In this document: positions 23,141-30,217 of the stretch, in pieces | How the letters are laid out: each line of letters starts with the position of its first letter | How positions within the stretch are numbered: the first letter of the stretch is position 1 | Assembly (NCBI GenBank): GCA_024638765.1 | Contig: JAHEJT010000025.1 | Span: forward strand, 1-42,948 | Origin: Verrucomicrobiales bacterium | Lineage (GTDB): Bacteria; Verrucomicrobiota; Verrucomicrobiia; Verrucomicrobiales; DEV007 | Reading direction: 5' to 3' | DNA length: 42,948 bases | Made by a program: the position numbers and the translations under genes | The notes under the pieces: generated by a model | Told to the model about the DNA's origin: nothing | Databases searched by the model: none | What the model saw: the letters and a program-made list of their open reading frames with translations, nothing else

Positions 23141-24322
23141 ATGGATTTAGCTGACAAAATCTCACGACAAGTTAAAGAGATCCCACGCTCGGGAATCCGC
23201 GACTTTTTCGAGCTTGTGCAGTCGAAGGAAGGAGTGATCTCGCTGGGGGTTGGCGAGCCCGATTTTCCGACGCCGTGGCATATTCGTGAAGCGGCCATTT
23301 ATTCCCTTGAAAAAGGGGAGACCAGTTACACCTCGAACCTTGGATTGCTGTCCTTGCGGCGATCGATCAGCCGGTACGTGGGCGAACATTTCGGTGCGGA
23401 ATATGATCCGGCCAACGAAGTCCTGGTCACGGTCGGGGTTTCCGAGGCCCTGGACCTTGCCTTCCGGGCTTTGCTTAATCCGGGTGAGGAAGTCATATTC
23501 CACGAGCCTTGTTATGTCTCTTACAGCCCCAGCATCGCGATGGCCTACGGTAACGCCGTCGCCGCGCCGACCCATGCGCGTGACGATTTCGCTTTGAAGG
23601 CTTCCGAGGTTGAGGGCCGGATCACGGAAAAGACGCGGGTTTTGATGCTGAATTTCCCGACCAATCCGACCGGCGCCATCGAACCGGAGGCCGAGTTGGA
23701 AAAATTGGCGGCGCTGGCGGTGAAACACGATTTGATTGTCATCACCGACGAAATTTACAGCGAACTTCGATATGACGATCCGGGCAGGTACGTATCCATC
23801 GTTTCCTATCCCGGAATGCGGGAGCGCACGGTCTTGCTCCACGGATTCTCCAAGGCTTTTGCAATGACAGGATTCCGCCTGGGTTACGCCTGTGCGCCGC
23901 CCGAGATCACAGAGGCCATGATGAAAATCCACCAGTATTCCATGCTCTGCGCACCTATGCCGAGTCAGATGGCGGCACTGGAAGCACTGGAGCACGGAGC
24001 CGGCCCCGTCGAAGAGATGCGCACCGCTTACGAGCAGAGACGCAATCTCGCGGTGGCGCGATTGAACCGGTCGGGATTGCCCACCTTTGAGCCCGGAGGC
24101 GCGTTTTACGTGTTCCCGGACATCCGCGGCACCGGTCTGAGCAGCCGGGAGTTCGCCGTCAAACTGCTCGAGGAAGAAAACGTCGCGGTGGTGCCAGGCG
24201 ACGCCTTCGGCCCCAGTGGGGAGGGTTTTGTGCGCTGTTGTTACGCGACGGATCCCGATCTCCTGGAGACGGCCATCCGGAGCATCGAAGCTTTTGTCGG
24301 ACGGAATGGGAAGGGAAAGTGA
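23141..24322 (+). CDS. alaT: PLP-dependent aminotransferase, AlaT/YugH-like
   Basis: 393 residues of class I/II. Signature stretches are 'EIPRSGIRDFFELV', 'GVISLGVGEPDFPTPWHIREA', 'NFPTNPTGA', 'VITDEIYSEL' and 'LHGFSKAFAMTGFRLGY' with the PLP lysine at Lys238. The C-terminal 'PGGAFYVFPDIRGTGLSSREFA' and 'EGFVRCCYAT' match B. subtilis YugH nearly word for word. YugH/AlaT makes alanine from pyruvate and glutamate, so that is the best guess; aspartate aminotransferase or another aliphatic transaminase is possible. The Lrp-type gene 154 bases upstream supports amino-acid control. Confidence 0.85.
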   Translation: MDLADKISRQVKEIPRSGIRDFFELVQSKEGVISLGVGEPDFPTPWHIREAAIYSLEKGETSYTSNLGLLSLRRSISRYVGEHFGAEYDPANEVLVTVGVSEALDLAFRALLNPGEEVIFHEPCYVSYSPSIAMAYGNAVAAPTHARDDFALKASEVEGRITEKTRVLMLNFPTNPTGAIEPEAELEKLAALAVKHDLIVITDEIYSELRYDDPGRYVSIVSYPGMRERTVLLHGFSKAFAMTGFRLGYACAPPEITEAMMKIHQYSMLCAPMPSQMAALEALEHGAGPVEEMRTAYEQRRNLAVARLNRSGLPTFEPGGAFYVFPDIRGTGLSSREFAVKLLEEENVAVVPGDAFGPSGEGFVRCCYATDPDLLETAIRSIEAFVGRNGKGK

Positions 24323-24349
24323 GTACAGGCTAGTTCAGAAGACGGATTC

Positions 24350-24385
24350 CCCTCACCCTAACCCTCTCCCTGAGGGAGAGGGGAA
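24350..24385. repeat. 'CCCTCACCCTAACCC' hairpin after the transaminase
   Basis: CCCTCACCCTAACCCTCTCC continues into a perfect hairpin CCCTCTCCC-tga-GGGAGAGGG (24362-24382). It is the third copy of this family in the window. It may serve as the 3' end of the alaT message. Confidence 0.72.
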
Positions 24386-24467
24386 TGGAAAGCACGCATC
24401 CGGAAGTGATGAAGTCCAACAAGTCTTCGAAACAACTTGAATTGGAATAGACCCCAATCACCGCTCT

Positions 24468-25187
24468 ATGACCGATAATCGGGTTACCAAAGCAGTCATT
24501 CTCGCCGCCGGTAAAGGCACCCGGATGGGTGATCTTACCGCCGATCTGCCCAAGCCGATGATTCCGGTGCGAGGCGTGCCCGTCCTGGAATCCATCGTCG
24601 CAGGTCTCGCGGGCAACGGCATCACGGAGATACTCATCGTCGTCGGATACCGCCCGGAGACCATTCGCGAACATTTCGGTGACGGTGCCGGGTTTGGGGT
24701 GAAGATATCTTACGTGACCCAGGAGACTCAGGATGGGACCGGGCGGGTCTTACTCCTGGCGGAGGACTTCGCGGGCGACGATCCATTTATCCTTAGTTAC
24801 GGCGACATCCTGGTGCCGCCGGAGAGTTACGCGGGGTTGACCTCTTTGGAGGGCGCCGACGCCCTGCTCACGGTGAAGCACAGTGAAGAGGTCGCCAAGG
24901 GCGGCGCGATTTTCATTGGCGAGGGACAGCGTGTCACCAAGGTGATTGAGAAACCGGGGCCCGGAGAGCCGACGAGTCCGTGGTATAACGCAGGAATATA
25001 CACCTTCACCAAGCCGATCTTCGAGTTCGTGCGTAATTTGAAGAAATCGCCGCGTGGAGAATACGAACTCACGGATGCGCTTCAGGAAATTGTCGACCGG
25101 GAAATGATTCTGAGGGCAGTGGAGTTGCAGGGGGATTGGGCGGATGTCCGGGATCCCGATGTGTTGGAGGAATTGAATCGTGAGTAA
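24468..25187 (+). CDS. Sugar-1-phosphate nucleotidyltransferase
   Basis: 239 residues, a single NTP-transferase domain. 'AVILAAGKGTRMGDLTADLPKPMIPV' holds the nucleotide-binding G-x-G-T-R-M and the PKP motif. 'ILSYGDILV' supplies the metal-binding Asp, and 'KVIEKPGPGE' plus 'WYNAGIY' are the sugar-binding parts. It joins a sugar-1-phosphate to an NTP to give an NDP-sugar for envelope glycans; glucose-thymidylyl and mannose-guanylyl types cannot be separated by eye. The C-terminal hexapeptide-repeat (acyltransferase-like) domain of GlmU is absent. The last 8 bases overlap the GTG start of the CAAX protease gene, suggesting coupling. Confidence 0.86.
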   Translation: MTDNRVTKAVILAAGKGTRMGDLTADLPKPMIPVRGVPVLESIVAGLAGNGITEILIVVGYRPETIREHFGDGAGFGVKISYVTQETQDGTGRVLLLAEDFAGDDPFILSYGDILVPPESYAGLTSLEGADALLTVKHSEEVAKGGAIFIGEGQRVTKVIEKPGPGEPTSPWYNAGIYTFTKPIFEFVRNLKKSPRGEYELTDALQEIVDREMILRAVELQGDWADVRDPDVLEELNRE

Positions 25188-25971
25188 TCGGATCTCCCGT
25201 GTGCGTGGAAGTGCGACGGCGGCGTTCGTGGCTCCGTTCCTGGCGTACATGCTGTTGCAGCCGCTGGCCTCCATCTTTCGCATCGAGAACTCGGCGCTGC
25301 CCTGGTATGAGCACTCACCCGAGCACTGGGTGTATCCCCTCCAGACGGTCGTCTGCCTGATTTTGCTCGGCTTTTTCTGGCGGCATTACCCGTTGCGACC
25401 GGCGCGGGGCGTGGGAATCGCGGTGACCCTGGGTATCGCAGGGATTCTCATCTGGTTCACACCCTCGTGGCTTTACGGACCACTGGGCGTCGCGGACTGG
25501 CCGCAGCCCACCTTTGAGATTCCGCTGGTGGTCGCCGAGGGCACCCCGGTCTGGAGCTTGCTCGGACTCGCGGAGCGCACCGAGGGATTTGATCCGACTC
25601 TCTTCGAGGGCCAGCCGCTGGTGACGGTGCTGGTGATTTTTTTCCGCTTCCTGCGGATGGTGGTGGTGGTCGCCCTGATCGAAGAAATCTTCTGGCGCGG
25701 GTTTCTGATGCGCTATCTGGCGGACCCGGACCGGTCGTTCACGGAGACGGCCTTCGGCACCCATACATGGAAGGGTTATTGGATTACGACGCTCGCTTTC
25801 ACGATCGTCCACCTGCCCGAGGACTGGCTGGGGGCCTTCATTTACGGGAGCCTCGCCTATTGGTTGGCGGTGCGCACCAAGAGCCTCTTCGCGTGCGTCA
25901 TCATGCACGGGGTTGCGAACCTGCTTCTCGGGCTTTATGTCATGGTAACCCGGGAGTGGGGGTTTTGGTAG
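25180..25971 (+). CDS. CPBP/CAAX-type intramembrane protease, exosortase-associated kind
   Basis: 263 residues with about seven membrane spans. The CPBP active-site motifs are present: Glu168-Glu169 with Arg173 (EEIFWRG), His211 (FTIVHLP) and His243 (IMHGVANLLLG). The whole resembles the 'CAAX prenyl protease-related' family found in genomes with PEP-CTERM/exosortase protein sorting. No exosortase gene lies in this window. It would cleave membrane-embedded substrates. The GTG start at 25180 overlaps the previous gene by 8 bases. Followed by heptamer repeats. Confidence 0.82.
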   Translation: MSNRISRVRGSATAAFVAPFLAYMLLQPLASIFRIENSALPWYEHSPEHWVYPLQTVVCLILLGFFWRHYPLRPARGVGIAVTLGIAGILIWFTPSWLYGPLGVADWPQPTFEIPLVVAEGTPVWSLLGLAERTEGFDPTLFEGQPLVTVLVIFFRFLRMVVVVALIEEIFWRGFLMRYLADPDRSFTETAFGTHTWKGYWITTLAFTIVHLPEDWLGAFIYGSLAYWLAVRTKSLFACVIMHGVANLLLGLYVMVTREWGFW

Positions 25972-25978
25972 GGGGATG

Positions 25979-26006
25979 GTTAATAGTTAATCGTTAATAG
26001 TTAATC
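25979..26006. repeat. Heptamer array (GTTAATM x4)
   Basis: GTTAATA, GTTAATC, GTTAATA and GTTAATC lie head to tail. It is the first of two heptamer arrays in the 109-base gap before nadE. Confidence 0.75.
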
Positions 26007-26056
26007 GGGCATGAAAATGGATCGCCTGCTCCGCTGGAAACGATTGCGCTTAAGGA

Positions 26057-26080
26057 CGAATAACGAATAACGAATAACGA
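26057..26080. repeat. Heptamer array (CGAATAA x3) abutting the nadE start codon
   Basis: Three exact CGAATAA units (26057-26077) are followed by a partial CGA. The ATG of nadE then replaces the ATA of a fourth unit (CGA-ATG). No Shine-Dalgarno sequence lies between, so the array is the translation initiation region. Confidence 0.78.
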
Positions 26081-27715
26081 ATGCGCATTGGCATCGCACA
26101 GATCAATACGACGGTCGGGGATTTCGCGGGGAACCGGGAAAAAATCCTCTCCGCGTACCGGGATGCCGTCGGGCAGGGGGCGGAGCTGGTCATTACGCCG
26201 GAACTGGCGGTGACGGGGTATCCCCCGCAGGACCTGATTTTCCGGGAGCGTTTCGTCGAAGAGAACCTGGGTGTGGTCGACGCGCTGGGTGAGGCGGTGG
26301 GAGACGTGCCGCTGCTGGCGGGGTACATCGAGCGCCACGACACCGGCGAGGGAAAGCCATTTTACAATGCCGCGGTCCTCCTGCAGAAAGGCGAGGCCCC
26401 GAGAAAATTCTTTAAATCGCTGCTGCCGACCTACGACGTCTTCGACGAAGCCCGGTATTTTCAGCCGGCGTCCGGCGTGGGGCCGTTTCGGGTGGGCCAC
26501 AAGGATCTTGGGGTCACTATCTGCGAGGATATCTGGAACGAACCGCACCTGCCCTCGAAACTTTACGTGGAAGACCCTCCGGACTCGCTCAAGGAACAGG
26601 GGATGGAAGTGCTCGTGAACTTGAGCGCGTCTCCGTTCCACGCCGGCCGGCCGGCGGAACGCTTCGAATTGCTCAACCGGCTCGCAAAGCGTCTCGAGGT
26701 CCCGCTGGTATACTGCAACGCCATCGGCGGGAACGACCAACTGGTGTTCGACGGCAACTCCCTGGTCCTGGACGGCAAAGGCAACGTCCTCCTGCAGATG
26801 CCCGCCTTCGAGGAAGCCGTGGCAGTGGTGGATGTCGGCGACGAAGCCTCGGGCGGCGCCTTCGTGGAGGCGGACGAATGCGAGGAGCTGCATGGCGCGC
26901 TCGTGCTGGGTGTGCGCGATTACATGGCCAAGTGCGGGTTCAAGAAGGCTGCGATCGCCTTGAGCGGCGGGATCGATTCCGCGTTGACGGCCGCGATCGC
27001 GGCGGAAGCGGCGGGTCCGGAACACGTGCTGGGCATCTGCATGCCGAGCGAATTTTCGTCGCAGGGGAGCATCGACGACGCGGTGGCCCTGGCGAAAAAC
27101 CTGGGCATCGAGTGCCGGCAACTGCCGATTCAGAAGGTGTTTGAAACCTTGAAAGGGGAGATGGTCCCGGTGTTCGACGATCTTCCGGAAGACATCACCG
27201 AGGAAAATATGCAGGCGCGCATTCGCGGCGTCATGATGATGTCGATCTCCAACAAGATGGGGCATCTCCTGCTGACGACGGGGAACAAGAGCGAGTTGGC
27301 GGTGGGCTATTGCACTATTTACGGGGATATGTGCGGGGGACTGGCTGCGATTAGCGACGTTTCCAAGACGCAGGTCTATGCGGTGTCCAAATGGTTGAAC
27401 CGGGAGCAGGAAGTGATCCCGTGGAATACCATTGAGAAACCGCCCAGCGCGGAGTTGAAGCCGGATCAAACCGACCAGGATACCCTGCCGCCGTACGAGA
27501 CGCTGGATGCGATATTAGAACTTTATGTCGAGGAACGGGCGAGTATCCCCGAGATCGTGGCGCGCGGGTTCGAGGAGGAAACCGTCCGCTGGATTGCGCG
27601 CCGGGTGATTTTCAACGAGTGGAAGCGCCACCAGGCGGCCCCTGGCATTCGGGTGACGGCGAAGGCGTTTGGGCTCGGACGGAGGATCCCGATCGCGCAG
27701 AAGTTTTTGGGGTAG
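26081..27715 (+). CDS. nadE: Glutamine-dependent NAD+ synthase
   Basis: 544 residues in two domains. The N-terminal nitrilase-like glutaminase has the triad Glu41 (TPELAVTGYPPQDL), Lys112 (KSLLPTYDVFDEARYF) and Cys148 (VTICEDIW). The C-terminal synthetase has SGGIDS at 295-300, 'LLTTGNKSELAVGYCTIYGDMCGGLA' and 'KPPSAELKPDQTDQDTLPPY'. It amidates nicotinic acid adenine dinucleotide with glutamine-derived ammonia to give NAD+. The length is in the range of the long bacterial form. The ATG at 26081 is certain from the conserved IAQIN start and lies inside a heptamer array. Confidence 0.96.
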   Translation: MRIGIAQINTTVGDFAGNREKILSAYRDAVGQGAELVITPELAVTGYPPQDLIFRERFVEENLGVVDALGEAVGDVPLLAGYIERHDTGEGKPFYNAAVLLQKGEAPRKFFKSLLPTYDVFDEARYFQPASGVGPFRVGHKDLGVTICEDIWNEPHLPSKLYVEDPPDSLKEQGMEVLVNLSASPFHAGRPAERFELLNRLAKRLEVPLVYCNAIGGNDQLVFDGNSLVLDGKGNVLLQMPAFEEAVAVVDVGDEASGGAFVEADECEELHGALVLGVRDYMAKCGFKKAAIALSGGIDSALTAAIAAEAAGPEHVLGICMPSEFSSQGSIDDAVALAKNLGIECRQLPIQKVFETLKGEMVPVFDDLPEDITEENMQARIRGVMMMSISNKMGHLLLTTGNKSELAVGYCTIYGDMCGGLAAISDVSKTQVYAVSKWLNREQEVIPWNTIEKPPSAELKPDQTDQDTLPPYETLDAILELYVEERASIPEIVARGFEEETVRWIARRVIFNEWKRHQAAPGIRVTAKAFGLGRRIPIAQKFLG

Positions 27716-27814
27716 CGGGTTCGCGGTGGATTGAGGTATAGGGTTATACGGCTGCCTCCCGCTGCCCTCGATTTGGCTGCTTGAATTTGCGCTTCGAGCG
27801 GGTAGACTTTTGTT

Positions 27815-28045
27815 ATGTCCTCCATTGCCGATCAGGCTCTGAGCTTGCCGCCTACGGAGCGGCTGCGGTTGATCGACGCGATTTGGCGCAGCCTCTCAGC
27901 TGTTCCCGACGACATCCCCGTAACGGAGGATGTGCTCGACGAGCTTGAGCGACGACGGGAACGCTATCGCAAGGATCCGTCTTCCCTTCGCGATTGGGAA
28001 GACGTGAAGGCCTCGATTTCGCAGAAACGTGGCAAGAAAAATTAG
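27815..28045 (+). CDS. Antitoxin of a ParE/RelE-type module (addiction module family)
   Basis: 76 residues starting with 'IADQALSLPPTERLRLIDAIWRSL', the helix typical of short addiction-module antitoxins (Pfam unstab_antitox), followed by a charged C-terminus that would wrap the toxin. It overlaps the toxin gene by 17 bases. As in other such pairs, it probably binds and neutralises the toxin and may bind its own promoter. Confidence 0.85.
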   Translation: MSSIADQALSLPPTERLRLIDAIWRSLSAVPDDIPVTEDVLDELERRRERYRKDPSSLRDWEDVKASISQKRGKKN

Positions 28046-28346
28046 GCTGGCCCCTGAGGCTTCGCTTGAGTTTCGCGAGGCTCTACTCTGGTACGAAGAG
28101 CAGGAATCTGGCCTGGGCGAAGCCTTTCTTCGCACATGCGATGAGGTATTCAGTCTAATCGCCGCGGATCCCGAGCGGCATCCTGAAGTTGGTCGCGGAT
28201 TTCATCGCGTTGTCATTCAAAAATATCCCTATGCCATTTATTATGAGTTCGACGAAGAGCAGGTAATTGTCGCCTCTGTATTCAACTGTTCTCGTGATCC
28301 GGTAATCTGGAAGAGAAGGCTCGGCAGTCCTGAAGCGGAGCGGTAA
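28029..28346 (+). CDS. ParE/RelE-family toxin
   Basis: 105 residues from the GTG at 28029. 'RLAPEASLEFREALLWYEEQESGLGEAFLRTCDEVFSLIAADPERHPEV' and 'FPYAIYYEF'-like 'YPYAIYYEFDEEQVIVASVFNCSRDPVIWKRR' are the helix and beta-sheet signatures of the ParE branch. ParE members poison gyrase; RelE members cut mRNA. The missing RelE catalytic set favours the ParE type, but this is uncertain. It lies directly after its antitoxin. Confidence 0.86.
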   Translation: MARKIRLAPEASLEFREALLWYEEQESGLGEAFLRTCDEVFSLIAADPERHPEVGRGFHRVVIQKYPYAIYYEFDEEQVIVASVFNCSRDPVIWKRRLGSPEAER

Positions 28347-28367
28347 ACAGCCATGGACGATTGAGCA

Positions 28368-28907
28368 ATGGAGTTCCTCATAGCAATTATTATTGGTGCT
28401 CGCGAAACGGTGATCGGTATTCTTGTCCTGTTAGGCATTGCATCATTCATTGCAGTCATTTGCCCGCTGCCATTTTCGGCGCAAACCCGGCGCTTCGCGC
28501 AGCGAAACAAAATCCTCTTTTGCTTGTTGGCTTTACTCGCAATTGGGTCGATATCGTTGATCGCATGGAGATTGGCGACAGCCGAGATCCACGCGTTGAA
28601 GCGCTACACCCGGCGCCAAGTCAATTTCATAACCCAAGAAATTTCTTATTACCACATGGAGCATGGAAGATTTCCTGGAAAGGAAAACGGTGAAGTCATG
28701 TCGAAGCTCATGGAGAGCGGTGAATGGATGAATTCTCTGCCCAATAGACTCCAGCCGAATTTCGACGATCGAGGTCGAGTCATTGATCCGTGGGGCAGAC
28801 CCTACTCTTTTGAAATGCGGCGGGATTCCGTAGTCATTGTAACTTCAGCCGGGCCGGATGGGATCTCCGACACGTCAGACGACATCTTTTCTCTGGCTTA
28901 TCCTTAG
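28368..28907 (+). CDS. Membrane protein with GspG-like C-terminal domain
   Basis: 179 residues, one or two N-terminal spans (about 3-32 and 45-68) and a soluble part. Its end 'DPWGRPYSFEMRRDSVVIVTSAGPDGISDTSDDIFSL' matches the C-terminal Ca2+-binding loop of type II secretion major pseudopilins ('DPWG.pY.Y......i.SlGaDg...T.DDi'). It lacks the prepilin peptidase site (G-F-T-L-I-E) of true pseudopilins, so it is not GspG itself. Its lower GC and A-rich codons and its place behind a toxin-antitoxin pair suggest an acquired gene. The function is unknown. Confidence 0.65.
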   Translation: MEFLIAIIIGARETVIGILVLLGIASFIAVICPLPFSAQTRRFAQRNKILFCLLALLAIGSISLIAWRLATAEIHALKRYTRRQVNFITQEISYYHMEHGRFPGKENGEVMSKLMESGEWMNSLPNRLQPNFDDRGRVIDPWGRPYSFEMRRDSVVIVTSAGPDGISDTSDDIFSLAYP

Positions 28908-28962
28908 AAGAGCAAGCAGCCTCTTGAAGCAGGCAAATCTTGTTGGCGACCGGGTAATTGCG

Positions 28963-28990
28963 GATTAACGATTAACGATTAACGATTATC
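28963..28990. repeat. Heptamer array (GATTAAC x3 + GATTATC) before hisC
   Basis: Four tandem 7-base units end four bases before the hisC ATG (28995). No Shine-Dalgarno sequence is visible between array and start. Same style as the nadE and reductase arrays. Confidence 0.78.
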
Positions 28991-28994
28991 CAGC

Positions 28995-30152
28995 ATGTCC
29001 CTTTGGAAATACGCGAACGAATGGCTCGAGGACCTGGTGTCCTACGATCCGGGCAAGCCCATTGAGGAAACGGCCCGGGAACTGGGGCTGGATCCGGACG
29101 AGATCATCAAGCTGGCCTCCAATGAGAATCCGCTGGGACCGTCGCCCAAAGCGGTGGCGGCGATGACCGCCGCCCTGCAAAAGGCGCACCTTTACCCGGA
29201 CGGCGGCGGATACAAGCTGCGGACCGCGATTGCGGACAAATTCGGGCTCGGCATCGAGAACGTCATCCTGGGGAACGGCTCCAACGAGATCATCGAGTTC
29301 ATCGGCCACGCGTTCCTCAAGCCGGGCGACGCGATCGTTACGGCCGACCACGCGTTCGTGGTTTACAAGCTGATGGCGAAACTGTTCGGCGCCGAGACCA
29401 TCGAGGTGCCGGACCCGGGCTTCATGCACGATCTCGACGCCATGGCCGCGGCGGTGACGCCGAAGACCAAGGAAATCTTCATCGCCAACCCGAACAATCC
29501 CACGGGCACGCTCGTGGGGCAGGAGGAGATCGACCGGTTCATGGACAAGGTGCCGGAGCACGTGGTGGTGGTGTTCGACGAAGCGTATTACGAGTTCCTG
29601 GAGAATCCACCGGACACCCTCAAGTTTGTGCGCGAGGGCCGCAACGTAGTGGTGCTGCGGACGTTCTCCAAGATCCAGGGCCTGGCGAGCCTGCGAATCG
29701 GGTACGGTCTGGGCCCGGCGGAACTCATCGACATCCTCCAGAAGACGCGGCAGCCCTTTAACGCCAACGCCATCGCCCAGGCCGGGGCGCTCGCCGGATT
29801 ACAGGACGAAGAACACCAGACCAAGACCCGCGAGATGAATCGCGCGGGCTTGAAGTTTCTCGAGGGCGCCTTTGAAGAGATGGGCCTGGAATACGTGCCG
29901 AGTCACGCGAATTTCGTGCTGGTCAAAACCGGGGATGGCGAGCAGCGTGACGCTGCACCCGGTTCCGGCGGCAAGGCTGCCGCCGATGAGCTCTTCCAGC
30001 GCATGCTGAAAAAGGGCGTCATCATCCGGTCCATGACGGCTTACAAGCTCCCGGACTGGATTCGTGTCACTGTGGGGACTCCCGAACAGAACGCGCGGTT
30101 TATCGAGGTGCTCAAGGAGGAGCTGTCGGCGACGCCCGAGTTGGGGTTGTAG
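28995..30152 (+). CDS. hisC: Histidinol-phosphate aminotransferase
   Basis: 385 residues of the class II transaminase fold. 'KLASNENPLGPSPKA' (39-53), 'YPDGGGYKLR' (67-76), 'ANPNNPTGT' (164-172), 'VVFDEAYYEF' (192-201) and 'TFSKIQGLASLRIGYG' with PLP Lys226 identify HisC. It converts imidazole acetol-phosphate to histidinol-phosphate in histidine synthesis; some HisC also act on aromatic acids. Residues about 314-331 (DGEQRDAAPGSGGKAAAD) form a low-complexity insert between 'NFVLVKTG' and 'ELFQRMLKKGVIIR', where relatives have only a short turn. The DNA there contains palindromes of an intergenic repeat type. No other his genes are nearby. The start follows a heptamer array. Confidence 0.93.
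   Translation: MSLWKYANEWLEDLVSYDPGKPIEETARELGLDPDEIIKLASNENPLGPSPKAVAAMTAALQKAHLYPDGGGYKLRTAIADKFGLGIENVILGNGSNEIIEFIGHAFLKPGDAIVTADHAFVVYKLMAKLFGAETIEVPDPGFMHDLDAMAAAVTPKTKEIFIANPNNPTGTLVGQEEIDRFMDKVPEHVVVVFDEAYYEFLENPPDTLKFVREGRNVVVLRTFSKIQGLASLRIGYGLGPAELIDILQKTRQPFNANAIAQAGALAGLQDEEHQTKTREMNRAGLKFLEGAFEEMGLEYVPSHANFVLVKTGDGEQRDAAPGSGGKAAADELFQRMLKKGVIIRSMTAYKLPDWIRVTVGTPEQNARFIEVLKEELSATPELGL
29942..29984. repeat. Palindromic repeat inside hisC
   Basis: GCAGC-gtgac-GCTGC (29942-29956) and GGCGGCA-aggc-TGCCGCC (29967-29984) lie next to each other in the coding sequence. The second has the same arms as the intergenic hairpin at 20987-21003. They encode the low-complexity insert of HisC. 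Confidence 0.65.
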
Positions 30153-30158
30153 ATCAAT

Positions 30159-30206
30159 GTAGCCGAAGTGGAACACTTCGGGCCCGAATTGTTCCAATTC
30201 GGCTAC
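30159..30206. repeat. Double-hairpin REP-like element between hisC and mnmE
   Basis: The outer pair GTAGCCGAA (30159-30167) / TTCGGCTAC (30198-30206) encloses CCGAAGTG-gaa-CACTTCGG (30163-30181) and CCGAATTG-ttc-CAATTCGG (30184-30202). The two loops (gaa, ttc) are also complementary. It shares its plan (outer GTAGCSGAA, two inner hairpins) with the element inside the third PQQ gene. Confidence 0.8.
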
Positions 30207-30217
30207 GGGGAATCACC

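Noticed and set aside
25979..26080. CRISPR array at the heptamer repeats
   Set aside because: Units are 7 bases long, directly adjacent, with no spacers and no cas genes.
25994..27469. 491-codon minus-strand frame across nadE
   Set aside because: Antisense shadow of nadE; no motif, atypical residue composition.
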